DNA from: Allodiplogaster sudhausi
Taxonomy: Eukaryota; Nematoda; Chromadorea; Rhabditida; Diplogasteridae
DNA: 64,000 nt
Reading direction: 5' to 3'
Assembly (NCBI GenBank): GCA_945643635.1
Contig: CALZFC010000060.1
Location: 1,398,501 to 1,462,500 of the forward strand
Made by a program: the position numbers and the translations under genes. The notes under the pieces were generated by a model, which did not search any database, was not told where the DNA came from, and saw nothing but the letters and a program-made list of their open reading frames with translations. This document shows, piece by piece, positions 35,410 to 47,351 of the stretch (its first letter is position 1; each line of letters begins with the position of its first letter).

Positions 35410-36460
35410 TTGCTTGCACTTTCCATTGCCCCTGAAAAGAGCATAAGTAGTTGTTCGACACGTAACTTTCCGTAATTAGCACCTGTTTTATTTAAAACAC
35501 CCAATAATTCCAGTTATTTATTTAACATATGAAAATTATTTATTCAGTTAGTTGAATCAGGCAATAGGCGTTCGTTCACGTTTCTCACGTCGTTTCTAAT
35601 ATTTGTTTTCGTATGCGTGATTGTGCGACATTTTAATTTTGTTGATATTTCATTTTGCATGCCTTTAATTTTCACCTTGAATTTTCCTACATATAAATTC
35701 TTGCAAATAGATGTATTCAGATCGCCCGATTAGAGCGGGGAGAGAAACCACGAGCAGTCTCATGAAATGCACGGTCTGCAAGGTTCAAGGAGTTCTCATA
35801 GGAAGGAGCTGACCAAGAGGAAGTTAGATAAGTGAATGAACTGAAGACTCGAAAGATAGCGAAAGAGAGGATAGGAAACGTCATGGAGGAATTTTGAGAA
35901 ATATTTTTTTGATGTACGAGAGAGCGAGCATTGGGTGGTTCCTCTGAATTGATCTAATCATAATGCAAGTGATATTGATCGAATCATAGAACTGGATTTG
36001 GTATAAGTGAAGCGACTATTTAGAGATGAGAGAGAGAGTGGGAGAGAGAGAAAAGAAATAGAGAGAGAGGCGTTTAAAAAGAAGATAAAGTTAAATGCTG
36101 ATAGTGAGATGGATATGTACATACATACATAAGCTATGATTTCTACATTTCAAGTTTTTTCCGCCTTATAATTGTGCACGTGAAACATGCCCGTCTTTTA
36201 TTCAACTTTTTTATTCAAGCAACATGGGAGGGAAGGAGGCCGATGCAAGAACTATGCGCCTAGTCTTGGCGGCGTCTGCTTTGCAGAGGGCTGGCCGCTG
36301 CAATCATGCAAGGCGGTGCTGCACCTTTTTTTAACAGGATTATGATAATAATTTGCAACTTATTATTTTTTGCTTTATAATTTATAATTAACAAAAATAG
36401 ATAAATTAAAATTGACTAAACATTTCCTTACAATTAGAACGATTATTGATTGGTATTACC
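35410..36460. repeat. Array intergenic block between copies A and B
   Basis: Conserved spacer seen in each unit: ATTTAAAACACCCAATAATT, CGTTCGTTCACGTTTCTCAC, GATCGCCCGATTAGAG, AGAGAGCGAGCATTGG, then the 3' flank of the next unit (ATAATTGTGCACGTGAAACA, TTTTATTCAACTTTTTTATT). Equivalent blocks occupy about 40080-40750, 41030-42060, 44030-45060 and 47500-48260. Confidence 0.7.
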
Positions 36461-37576
36461 CCTTTCAGCCGTAGCGATCGTTCACGAAGACAACGACCAT
36501 GACGATGAAGGCAGCGATCGCGAAGGTAAAGAGAACGGGGAAGACGTAGAGCCAGACTTTGAAGAGCAGCGGGCTGAAAAGGAAAAGGGGAAGGGTATTT
36601 TGAAGAAGGCAAAATTAAGAACTAAAAAGTATTTACCCAAGAGACTTCTGCGACAGCTGATCAGCGGGTTTCGTGGTCGGCTTCGGCTCAACGCCGAGCG
36701 TCAGATTGCCCGGACCTTCATCTCTAAAGTTGAAGGATCGGTTAACACATTACATTCCATTTAGTTTATGTTCGATCCACTCAATTTGCATTTATATATT
36801 ATTAATATCTTAGTATAGCTTATTTATTGTACATCTGTCCATATCCGTCTTCAGGCACAGGCTTCATGCAGCAGGTGTGGCGCTTGACTCACGTCCCGGC
36901 CGGCTCGACGTCGTAGCCAGAATCGGAGCTCTTTTTGCGGTAGGGATATTGGCCAACTTTGCGATCGCTGTCTCCCACGGCGTCATTTTTGAAAATGCCA
37001 AAGACAGCGCCGTTGGCGCGGCTTGCCTGGAGCAGAAAATTTATTTGCTTCATCTGAGCCCAAAATAATGCCCTACTCACACGGGCAGATGTCTTCAGCG
37101 GCACCTTCTCGTAAGTCTTGCGGTTGTACTCCCATTTGAAAGCGCCTTCTTCGAATTTGGCAGAGAACCAGCACGCAAAGGATTCTTTGATATCTATACC
37201 GCCCCTCTGGACATGTTGAACCAGATCAAACGCAGAGAGTTCATAGTCCTCTGGGCAGCTGTTGCGTGCGTCGCGCGAGAGGACGGGAGTGTGAACGACA
37301 ATGTACTGGAAGGCCCTCATGATCTAATATGGTGATTTTGGTGATGATCCTGAAATAAATGTGTGAAATCTTTTTTGATTCAGCATATCTTTGCAAAGAA
37401 AACAAAGTTTTCTGGAATGATAGTTCAATTCTATATTTAACAGATATTTTCAAGAACGCACTACTCATCGGAAGTGTAGGAAGCGCCGAGGAAATTGAGC
37501 AGGACAGAGGCGAAGATTACAGAGGAAGAGAGGCGGGCCGAGAAGCTGAAGACGCCGCACTCCTGCAAAGTGCGAA

Positions 37577-39312
37577 GGGTCTATTACGCATCTGCCTAAT
37601 GCAACCGTGGAACTCAGAAAATACTATTTTCTTATTTTCGATCAGAAAATAAATGGATAATAACTATTGTGACAGTATTTACGGGCCAAAGAGATGACGG
37701 GTGGCCATAAACTCTACATTTTATGATAGAGCGAAGAATGCTGTATAACATATCTTCGTTTCATGAGATTCGAAGGATACATATTTCTCTTTTTCGAGCA
37801 ATAAAGAAAAATTTCCAGAATCATGCCAGCGACACCAGAAGCAGAAAACTCAAGGGTGCATGTTTGAGCCACAATATCATGTTATATGGTGCTTTTTGCT
37901 CAGGAAAACGAATATAATTTTTATCGTTGGGCACTCAACTAACAAACAAGATTTATCAAAACTGAATAATATGGTTTCGTGGTATTTGTATACTACATAT
38001 TTGCATATACTACATTACTACTTGAAAAGTTCTTCTTTTGCCTCCTGGCCAGAAGTATCTGTGTCTCTATTACCAGCGTGAGGTATTTCAGCATCATTTG
38101 ATAAGTCTAGGGCTTGAGTTTCCTCCCGGGCAATATCATATGTAAGTGGATTCAAACATGGGATCCGTGACAAATTCCTCTTCTTATTATGCTGCTGTTC
38201 TTGAAGGTGTTCAGGCTAAGAGAGCATATCCCGAGGTTGTTTCCGCAATTGAATCACTCGAGGTTAGCTGGCGAGGAGAAATTTTATTTTGAAATGTTAT
38301 TTGAATGACTTAAGGAAAAACTGATAATAGTAAGCGAGCCATGAATGGATGGGCATTACGTGTTCGGAAACGCAGCAAGAGGCTTCCTGAGCGTTCGAAG
38401 GAATATATCAAAAAAAATATTTGATGAAGGATGGCGCACAAAAGCGAAGGTGGACCCAAGAACAGCAGAAATGAGGATGAAGAACTCTGTCGATGACTCG
38501 GGGAATTTGATGGTCACGCCTGCCGAGCTACTCAATTATCGACAAATCGCAGCTATCTTTAGCCACTTAGCCCACAAGAAGAAGGAGGTTTTGAATCATA
38601 TATGATCCAATTAAGGCCAAATTCTTTAGAATCCACCGGTGCCGTCCGACTCCACCATTGCATCCTCCGCTGTCGCCGAATTATTTGAACAGGAAGGCGA
38701 CGAAGAAGAGGAATTTGTCACGGATCTCATGTTTGAATCTACTTGAATCTACCGGGAGGAAACACAAACCCTAGACTTGTCAAACGATGCTGAAATACCT
38801 CACGCTATTAATAGAGACACAGACCCTTCTGGCAAGGAGACAAAAGAAGAACTTTTCAAGTAGTAATGTAGTATATGCACATATGTAGTTTAGTCGCATA
38901 CAAATACCACGAAACCATATTATTCAGTTTTGATAAATCTTGTTTGTTAGTTGAGTGCCCAACGATAAAAATTATATTCGTTTTCCTAAGCAAAAAGCAC
39001 CATATAACATGATATTGTGGCTCAAACATGCACCCTTGAGTTTTCTGCTTCTGGTGTCCCTGGCATGATTCTGGAAATTTTTCTTTATTGCTCGAAAAAG
39101 AGAAATATGTATCCTTCGAATCTCATGAAACGAAGATATGTTATACAGCATTCTTCGCTCTATCATAAAATGTAGATGTTTATGGCCACCCGTCATCTCT
39201 TTGGCCCGTAAATACTGTCACAATAGTTATTATCCATTTATTTTCTAATCGAAAATAAGAAAATAGTATTTTCTGAGTTCCACGGTTAGGCAGATGCGTA
39301 ATAGACCATTTT
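37577..39312. mobile_element. 1.7-kb terminal-inverted-repeat DNA transposon
   Basis: The ends are GGTCTATTACGCATCTGCCT and its inverse AGGCAGATGCGTAATAGACC. The inverted arms run about 37577-38130 and 38752-39312 with high identity (shared CCACCCGTCATCTCTTTGGC and ATGATATTGTGGCTCAAACA). The 620-bp centre carries a small plus-strand gene. Comparison with copies A, C and D shows the element sits in the first intron of copy B, just upstream of its signal exon. No convincing target duplication was found. Confidence 0.8.
38158..38746 (+). CDS. Small spliced gene carried by the inverted-repeat transposon
   Basis: Candidate exons: 38158-38262 (MGSVTNSSSYYAAVLEGVQA, ending at donor GAG|GTTAGC), 38345-38587 (FDEGWRTKAKVDPRTAEMR, NYRQIAAIFSHLAHKKKE) and 38630-38746 (SSAVAELFEQEGDEEEEF, TGA). 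The second intron is 42 nt (GTTTTG...TTTAG) and is in phase. The join of exon 1 to exon 2 is not resolved because a TGA precedes ATG 38345, so two proteins or a missing acceptor are possible. Composition is basic in the middle and acidic at the C terminus. It is too short for a transposase and no DDE or zinc-finger motif is visible. Family unknown. Confidence 0.45.
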
Positions 39313-40055
39313 GAAGAGGAGTGATAGCGAATGTGATGAAATTAAAATTGGATCAAAAACATGAGAATAAAAAAAGTTAGACTGATTCATCAAGTCCAGC
39401 GAAAGTGCCAGTGCACCATATTCACGTCAAAATTCGAGTACATATGTATCCCTCGATTTTCTTCATAAAAATATATCTTGTGTCATTTTTTCTCCTCTTT
39501 CATCTCAGCTATTCGCTAGAACCCACCCGTGCCGTAAAATAGACAAAATGCTCAAAAAATTGATTTAAAAAAAAATTTTAATGCAAAAACGTGGTTAAAA
39601 ATGAAAGTTTTCAAACAGTGTCATACACCTTTTTTGTGCACTTTCCAATTACGCATGTACTGAAAAAAAGAAATTTGAAAAATATTAAGTTTGAAGAAAG
39701 GTATGGGGAATTAAACTTTTTCCATACTTTTGCATGCACCAACAAGAAAAAAAATTTTGGAACAATTTTGATCTACCAGTTTTACTCACAATGGGTATGG
39801 GTACCCCCCATAAAAATTTGGTTCTCAAATTCTCCCCTGGGGCAGGGCTACCTTGACCCTTACAGAGAGGCTCTCTTAAGCGCATATTAGACCACCTTGG
39901 AATTCGCCAAGGCGGCCATCTTGATTGAGCTGGCGGGGCTTCAGGGGCAGAGAAACTGCCGGAGGATTGCGGGGCTTCGGAGAGCAAAGAACCAGCCGAC
40001 AGCTCGCGAAGGAAGAACGTCGTTGAAATGACGGAGAAATGCCTGAATTGAGCGC

Positions 40056-40062
40056 TTTTATA
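40056..40062 (-). promoter_or_regulatory. TATA box of copy B promoter
   Basis: Minus-strand CGTATAAAAGCGC followed by the conserved 5' UTR block and the leader exon at 39896-39919. The promoter looks intact although its gene body is 2.3 kb further downstream, beyond the inserted element. Confidence 0.6.
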
Positions 40063-40869
40063 CGAAATTTTTTGCACTTACAAACATTGAAATTTCGCCC
40101 AATTTTTTCATTAAGTGCCCTTGAAAAGAGTGTAGGTTGTATTTCGACACGTATTTTTCAGTCAGTAGCACTTATTTTATTTAAAACACCCAATCATTTA
40201 TGGTTATTTATTTAACAAATGAAAATTATTCACGTATTTCAATTAGACAATAGGCGTTCGTTCACGTTTTTCACGTCGTTTCTAATATTTGTTTTCATAT
40301 GCGTGATTGTGCGACATTTTCATTTTGTTGATATTCCTTTTTGCCTACCTTTAATTGTCACCCTGCATTTTCTAACATTTAAATGATTGCAAAAAGAATT
40401 ACATATTCAGATCGCCCTATTAGAGAAGGTGAGAGAAACCACGAGGAGCCTCACGGAATGTCCAAGCTGTCCTCATAGGAGAGAGATGGAGGAAGATAAA
40501 TAAGTGAATCAACTGAAGAGTCAAAATAAAGAGAAACGTCATGGAGGAACGGTAGGAAATACTTGTTTTGTTTATAAGAGAGCGTGCTATGGGAGGTTCC
40601 CTGAACATTGAACTACATTTATATGTTTTCTTGATTTCTTCATTTTAGTCCAGTTATAACTGTGCACATTGAAGGTGGCCTATTTTATAAAAGAATTCTT
40701 TTATTCAAACTGGGCGAGAGGGAGGGATTGATTGAGGGATGGAGGCCAGTGATAAAATAATATTTTCACAGTTTACAATCTGAAAACAGAGTAAAATTCG
40801 CTTGAGTTGGATTATTTCATACTAATTTTAGATATCAATAAAACTGGCAAAAAGAAAGCTGGGGGATAT

Positions 40870-41030
40870 GTATAAAAGGCTCATATGAGAGCCGGAATTT
40901 TGATTCAGGATCAGAGAAACTGCCGAAAGGAGAACGAAGCTTCGGAGAGAAGAAAAGCAGTCGACACTCGCGACGGAAGAAAGTCGTTGAAATGATGGAT
41001 AAATACCGAAATTGAGTACTTGATTTGAAT
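40870..41030 (-). pseudogene. Orphan promoter/leader unit X of the array
   Basis: Homologous to the promoter-proximal 5' block of the other copies (TTCTTCCGTCGCGAGTGTCG, CTCTCCGAAGCTTCG), but the TATA box is lost (near 41020 the sequence reads GAGTACTTGATTTGAATGC on the plus strand) and the leader ATG and donor are absent. Immediately downstream on the minus strand a short piece of intron runs, near 40750, straight into the 3' flank typical of the units. The gene body is therefore deleted. Confidence 0.6.
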
Positions 41031-42348
41031 GCTTTGCATATTCCAGGCCCCAACATTGAAAGTGCGAATGTAGTTTTCTTAATTGCACTTGACAAAGAGC
41101 TGTATTTCAACATGTATCTTTCAGTCATTAAGACATTTTTGTTTAAACCCCCAATAATTTCTGGTTATTTATTTAAAATATGAATTTGAATCATTCAATA
41201 GGCGTTCGATCACGTTCCTCACGTCGTTTCTAATATCGACATTTTAATTTTGTTAATATTCCTTTTTGCTTACTTTAATTTATCATCTTTTCTTCTCCAA
41301 CATTTAAATGATTGAAAATAGAAGTATTTATGTAACGAAGCTTGTCGGCTTATTCTCTGTCGTTCGTGTGTGAAACTGACGCAGCAACGCTTTTATTTTT
41401 ATCCGCATGACAGCAACAAAGAATAGGGCGAGGAACGGGAAGAGTCAGCCGCTCAATATGAGCGAGGCATGGCGAACTGACTTATGAAGTCAAGAAATAA
41501 TCACATTAGTTTTTTCGTGATCGAATAATTATAATGCATTTAAGTACATAGAAGAGAGTACAAGGGATAATGATGGATTAGAGGAGAATCTGCATGACAT
41601 TCAGATCGTTCGATGAGTACTGGAGAGAAACCACGCGGAGCCTCACGAAATGCCCGGACCGCAAGGTAAAAGAAATCCTCATTGGAGAAAGCTGGAGGAA
41701 GATAAATAAGCAAAGGAACTGAAAACGAAACGTCATGGAGGAATGGTGGGAAATAATTGTTTGCTGTATAAGAGAGCGAGCTTTGGCTGGCTGCCGAGCT
41801 ATCGGCAAGTACTGAGAGTCTTGGTCTTCCCTATAGATTTCTATTTATTGTGGATTCAGATTCCAACGGACCATTATGGACTAAAGCCTTGAAATTCCAT
41901 TTTTTGAGTTATGTGAATTATATCTACAACAAGATCCTGTGCAAATCGACTTGTATTTCTTTTATCTATTATGTTTTCTCGATTTCTTCATTTCAAATTA
42001 TTGTCCCCTTACAATTAGAATTGTCCACATGAAAGATGGCCGTCTTTTCTTCAACTTCTTTATTTCAAACAGGGCGGGAGGGGGGAATGAGGTAAGGAGG
42101 CCAATACAAGAACTATGCGCCTGGTCATGTCGGCGCCAGTTTTGGAGAAGGTTGGCCGCTGCGAAACGAGACTGAAATCATTAGGAGCCAAGTGCAAGGC
42201 GGGGCTGGGCTTCATCTTTTTTTTAACAGGACTAAGATAATAATTTGCAATATATTTGTTTGTTTAATAATTTATAATTAACAAAAATAGATACATTAAA
42301 ATCGATTTAACATTTCCTTAGAACGATTATTGATCGATATTACCTCTT

Positions 42349-43882
42349 TTAGCCATAGCTATCGTTCACGAAGACAACGACCATGACAATGAAGGCGGCA
42401 ATCGCGAAGGCAAAGAGAACGGGTAAGACGTAGAGCCAGACTTTGAAGAGCAGCGGACTGAAAAAGGAATAGGGGAAGGGTATTTTGAAAAGGGCAAAAT
42501 CAAGATATAAATATATACCCAAGCGACTTCTGCGACGGCTGATTCGTGGTCGTCTCCGGCATGTCGGTGCCGAGCGTCAGAATGCCCGGATCGGGGTCGC
42601 TAAAGAGATTGCGCAACATATTACATTCCGCAATGTTTGTGCTCGGCGCTTTGCATTATAAACGATTAACATCTGAATGAATATATTTATTGCACCTACC
42701 TGACTTCTTCTTGGCCTTCTGCCAAACGCTTCATGCAGCACGTATGGCGCGCCTTTCGTGTCCCGGCCGGCTCGACGTAGTAGCCAGAGTCATTCCCATT
42801 CTTGAAGACACCGTAGACCATTCCGTTGGTGTCGTTCGCCTGAGAATAATGAGTAAATGTGCATTCAATAATTGGTACTATTAAACTATTCGCATCCCAG
42901 AGGACGAACTTTTTTTTTCATAATTCTTTTTTCGCTGAAATTCATCCCGAGGGGGGATTTGATACGGGGAGGGGGGGGGTTTCATCGAAGCAGATATTTT
43001 CATATTATTCAAATTTTCCTCCTTTAATTGTAAGTGCCATCCCCCTTCCCTAATAAATCTGCCCTTTCTCCAGAGAATGCTACTCACACTGGCAGGCGAT
43101 TTCAGCTGCACCTCAAAGAGCACGTCACCGTCGTAATCCCACTTGAATTTGCCTTCTTCGAACTTGGCAGAGAGCCAGCACGCAAAGGGCTCCTTGATCT
43201 TTTCACCCACAAACTGGACGCGTATACGTGGAGGAAACGCGGCGAGTTCATACTCAGCCGGACAGCTCTTGCGCGCTCTGCTCGAAAGGACGTGGGCGTG
43301 GACGACGATGTACTGGATGGGGAATATTGCGATCCCCTCAACCATCCGCATGTCGTACACATTGACTTTGGTGAAGCTCCTCCAAAGAACAATACGGTAT
43401 AATGTATGGATGTATCATAATTATAGTATAAGCGATTATGGACTACATTCTGTTTTTCCACATTTTTTTTTCTCAAAACGCACTTCTTTGCGGAAGCGTC
43501 GGAAGCGCAGATGGAATTGAGCAGGACAGAGACGAAGAGGACAGCGGAGGCGAGACGGGCAGACAAGCTGAAGACGCCCCTCGTCGACCACTCCTGCAAT
43601 GTGCGAAGGGCTAGAATGATGATGTGGAAGCATAAATTATCTATATGAATTGTTGTTTTTATTTATTTATTAGGGAAATTATGAATTTAATTTTTTAACT
43701 CATTCTCATCTTTTTTAAGTACATAATTACAAACATAAGACTGGGTAAAACTCGCTTAGGTTGAAATAAGTTCAAATTAATCTTTTTTGTGTTCTTGAAA
43801 ATTCGAGTAAAATTGGAAAGCCAGGGGACATATTAACGGCATATGAGAGCACCGAAGAAGGCAGCGTCAAGACGGGCATCAT
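42349..43882 (-). CDS. Array membrane protein, copy C (intact)
   Basis: Predicted 253-residue type I membrane protein. Exons: leader 43853-43882 (MMPVLTLPSS), 43484-43593 (ARLASAVLFVSVLLNSICAS), 43088-43379 (SCPAEYELAAF, EPFACWLSAKFEEGKFKWDY), 42700-42839 (NDSGYYVEPAGT, RHTCCM), 42519-42599 (DPDPGILTLG) and 42349-42457 (helix FAIAAFIVMVVVFVNDSYG, TAA). Exon lengths sum to an exact multiple of three and every junction is GT...AG. It lacks about 20 residues that copies A and B have in the fourth exon and has a longer segment before QYIVVHAHV. TATA box at 44016. Function unknown. Confidence 0.78.
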
Positions 43883-44015
43883 GCTCGAGGGAGCGGGGCT
43901 TCAGGGGCAGAGAAACTGCAGAAGGAGGGCGGTGTTTCGGAGAACAAAGAAGTAGCCGACAGCTCGCGAAGGAAGAACGTCGTTGAAATGACGAAGAAAA
44001 GCCTGAATTGAGCGG

Positions 44016-44022
44016 CTTTATA
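44016..44022 (-). promoter_or_regulatory. TATA box of copy C
   Basis: Minus-strand CGTATAAAGCCGC at the same distance from the leader exon as in copies A, B and D. Confidence 0.6.
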
Positions 44023-44529
44023 CGAATTTTTTTTTGCACTTTCCAACATTGAAATTTCGCTCTACTTTTTTCACTAATTGCCCCTGAAAAAGATCGTAGG
44101 TTGTATTTCGACACGTATTTTATTGTCATTAGCACTAATTATATATTTAAAACACCAAATAATTTATGTTTATCTACTTAACATATGAAAATTATTCAGT
44201 CATTTCAATTAGACAATACGCGTTCGTTCACGTTTCTCACGTCGTGTCTAATATTCACATTTTCAAAACTATTTTCATAAACGTGATTATGCGAAATTAA
44301 ATGCACGCAAATAGAAGTATTCACAATCAGATCGCCCTATTAGAGAAGGGGAGAGGAAACAGCAAGGAGCCTCAAGGAATGCACTGTCCGCAAGGTCCAA
44401 GCAATCCACATAGCATATAGAGATGGAGGAAGTGAATATAAGTGAATGAATTGAGGGATCAAAAGATAGAGACAGAGAGGATATAAGACAGTGTGAATTT
44501 AAATATTTGATTTTTTTTCTGCAATTTTT

Positions 44530-44693
44530 GAATAGGCTGTTATTTTTGGCACGGATTTAGAATATTCCACTGCTTGTCATTTTTGACGATCGTTAAAATA
44601 GTCAAAACGCTGATCTGGCAATTTTACGATCGTCAAGAATGGCAAACAGTGGAATATTCTAAATCCGTGCCAAAAGTAACAGCTTATGTTATA
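44530..44693. repeat. Near-perfect 160-bp palindrome
   Basis: GCTGTTATTTTTGGCACGGA, TTTAGAATATTCCACTG at the left is mirrored by CAGTGGAATATTCTAAATCC, GTGCCAAAAGTAACAGC at the right; the centre holds ACGATCGTT and its inverse. MITE-like hairpin in the array spacer upstream of copy C. GAATATTCCA-containing sequence at 19869-20010 in the lectin intron may be a decayed relative. Confidence 0.75.
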
Positions 44694-45059
44694 TGAAACG
44701 TCATGGACGAATGGTAGGAACAACTTGCTTGGCATTTCAGAGAGCGAGCATTGGTTGCTTAGTCAGAATTTGATAGAATCATGATACACGTGAAATGGAT
44801 GGGCAACATATGTAAGTGAAGAGAACATCTCTCTCGTCTCATAATCTCTATTTTTCTAATCTCAAAGTTTGCGTTTGGAAGTCAATTTGGTTGTTATTAG
44901 TTGTTCTTCATTAGAAAGTCTTCATTTCATTTGGTGGTCTTCTGCTCAAAATCTTTATTTATTTATTTATGGCATTTATCGAACATATGTAGGTCATTAT
45001 TAGTCAAGACGCTTTTCATGCGCAACATTGTTATAAGTACAAGTATGTACGATATATGT

Positions 45060-45173
45060 ATGTTTTTTAAGTGTTTATAGTAAGCAGATTTAAAAAAAGC
45101 GAAGAAGAAAATTTTAAAATGCTACCAAAATGACCAGTCTCAGAGAATGCGATTCGATGGGAGACAGCAGAGT

Positions 45174-45217
<44 letters not shown>

Positions 45218-45480
45218 GGAGGGTGCTCTAATGAGCCGCAAGCGTATGGCATTAGGAGAGAAGGGTGCGACCCGGCGAGAGACATTAAAATGTAAAAAAA
45301 AAATTTAATTGGCACTTTAAATATATACACTTTTTTATATTATTGTAACTTTTAGAACAATATGTCGTAAAATCTCTAAATAAGCAGAAAAAAAATTGCA
45401 CCTAACAATAAAACATGTATACACCCACAGCCCTTTTAGGGCTAGGCATTAGTTAGAAAGGGAGATGTTCATAGCACTAC
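45060..45480. repeat. Array flank block with (GA)n, first copy
   Basis: Contains GTAAGCAGATTTAAAAAAAG, a (GA)n run at 45177-45212 and GAATTCGGAGGGTGCTCTAA, all repeated at 48265-48695 almost unchanged and in part at 33100-33260. Marks the border between units C and D and shows a recent duplication of about 3.2 kb. Confidence 0.8.
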
Positions 45481-46035
45481 TGTTCAAGATTGAAAAGAAT
45501 CGGGGTTATTCGATAAAAATATTAATATAAAAAAGCTAGATATAGAAAAAACGCATCTTTTCATCACACACAGGGACTTGCCGCTCGAAATGACATCAAT
45601 TTCCAGGACAAAAAAAAATTCCGTTCTAAAGAGCTCTTCCCTGGATTGAATGATCGAATTGAAATATTTTCATCAATATTTTCATTCTCGTTCAACTCAA
45701 GTTTAGTTTCTTTTAACTTATTCGATTTCTGCATTTCCATTCTTTGTCATTTAAAATTGTGCACATGAAACAAGGCCGTCTTTTATTCAACTTTTTTATT
45801 AAAACAACTAGAGAGGGAAGGAGGGAAGGAGGGAAGGAGGCCAATACAAGAACTATGCGCTTGGTCTTGTAGGCGCCAGCTTTGGAGAGGGTTGGCCGCT
45901 GCGAAAGGAGACTGAAATCATAAAAAAATGTACATTTTTTTGCTTTTTGCTTTATAATTTATAATTAACGAAAATAGATAAATTAAAATTGATTTAACAT
46001 TTCCTTAGAACGATTATTGATCGATATTACCTCTT

Positions 46036-47351
46036 TTAGCCATAGCGATCGTTCACGAAGACAACGACCATGACAATGAAGGCGGCAATCGCGAAGGCAA
46101 AGAGAACGGGGAAGACGTAGAGCCAGACTTTGAAGAGGAGTGGGCTGAAAAAGGGAAAGGGGAAGGGTATTTTAAAGAGGGGAAAATTAAGAATTAAAAA
46201 GTATTTTCCCAAGAGGCTTCTGATCAGCGGGCTTCCTGGTCCTCTCAACGCCGAGTGTCAGAATGCCTGGGTCCTCATCGCTAAAGTAGAATGATCGGTT
46301 AATACACATTGCGTTCCATCGAGTTTAAGATCTTGTGTTTATTTGTGTTTGCATCTGAGTATATTTATTGCTCGTACCTGACTAATTCGCTAATAGGTAT
46401 GGTCGTGGAACGCTGCATGCAGCATGTGTGGCGCGCCATTCGTGTCCCAGCCGTCTCGACATAGTAGCCAGAGTCGGCCCCCATCTTGAAGACGCCGAAG
46501 ATCATTCCGTTGGCGTCGTTCTCCTGAGAATCATGATTCCATATGCATCATTATTATAATCATCACTCATCTTGCCTTCTCCAAGGAATGCTTCTTACAC
46601 TTTCAGATGATGTCAGATTCACCGCCCCGTACGTCATGCCGTCGTACTCCTACTTGAATTTGCCTTCTTCGAACTTGGCAGAGAGCCAGCACGCAAAGGG
46701 TTTCTTGATCTCTTCACCCACTTCCTTTGGTGATTGATCCGTATCAAACGCGGCGAGATCGTAGCCATTTGGGCAGCTTGTGCGCGCTTCGCTCGAACGA
46801 GGGCGTACACGACAACGTGCTTAACGATGATTTCGCCGGTCGAGTAAAGATCGACTCTGGTGAAGCTCCTCCAAAGAACAATACGGTATAATGTGTGCAT
46901 GTACTTTTTTTTACTTTTTTTTTCTCAAAACGCACTTCTTGGCGGAAGCGTCGGAAGCGCAGAGGGAATTGAGCAGGACAGAGGCGAAGAGGACAGCGGA
47001 AGCGAGACGGGCGGAGAAGCAGAAGACGCCCCTCGCCGACCACTCCTGCAAAGTACGAAGAGCTAGAATGATGATGATGTGGAAGCATAAATTATCTATG
47101 TTAAAAACATTTCATTGAAGTGTTCTATTTGTTCATTTGAGAAAAAATATAATCAAATATTGGCTTTTACTCACAGTTTTTTTAAGCACATAATTACAAT
47201 CTGAAAACAGGGTTAAATTCGTTTGGGTTGAAACAAGTTCATATAATTTTTTTTTGCGATATTGAAATCATGCAAGAAAGGAACGCAAGGGGACGCACAT
47301 ATAAGAACAGAAGAGCACCTTATTGTTAGAAAGCATCGTCAAGGAGGGCAT
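46036..47351 (-). pseudogene. Array membrane protein, copy D (disrupted, splice donor lost)
   Basis: Exons by homology: leader 47319-47351 (MPSLTMLSNNK), 46936-47045, 46599-46868, 46378-46523, 46209-46280, 46036-46144. The ectodomain exon 46599-46868 has a deletion of about 4 bp after VVVYALV that shifts the frame, and TGG has become TAG at 46650-46652. The donor after DQKPLG is GAAAAT where the other copies have GT, so the membrane exon could not be joined; read-through would add KILFNS and stop. The signal exon and the membrane exon are themselves intact. TATA box at 47489 is intact. Confidence 0.7.

Larger units (their letters stand above)
36465..39919 (-). pseudogene. Array membrane protein, copy B (disrupted)
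   Basis: Exons by homology: leader 39896-39919 (MAALANSK), 37462-37562, 37081-37349, 36833-37026, 36637-36723, 36465-36573. Lesions: the signal exon ends GAG TA before its donor, so splicing creates TAG with the next G; exon 37081-37349 has a 5-bp deletion before QYIVVHTPV that shifts the frame; at 36889-36891 GGA has become TGA. The last change also makes a consensus donor (GTGAGT) that would splice in phase to 36723 and omit the HTCC segment. A 1.7-kb inverted-repeat element (37577-39312) lies between leader exon and body. The membrane exon is still intact. Most likely a pseudogene. Confidence 0.7.

Noticed and set aside
35231..35504. Minus-strand frames in the array leader regions as independent proteins
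   Set aside because: The same region contains TATA box, 5' UTR and a short leader exon conserved in all units; the longer frames differ in phase between copies.
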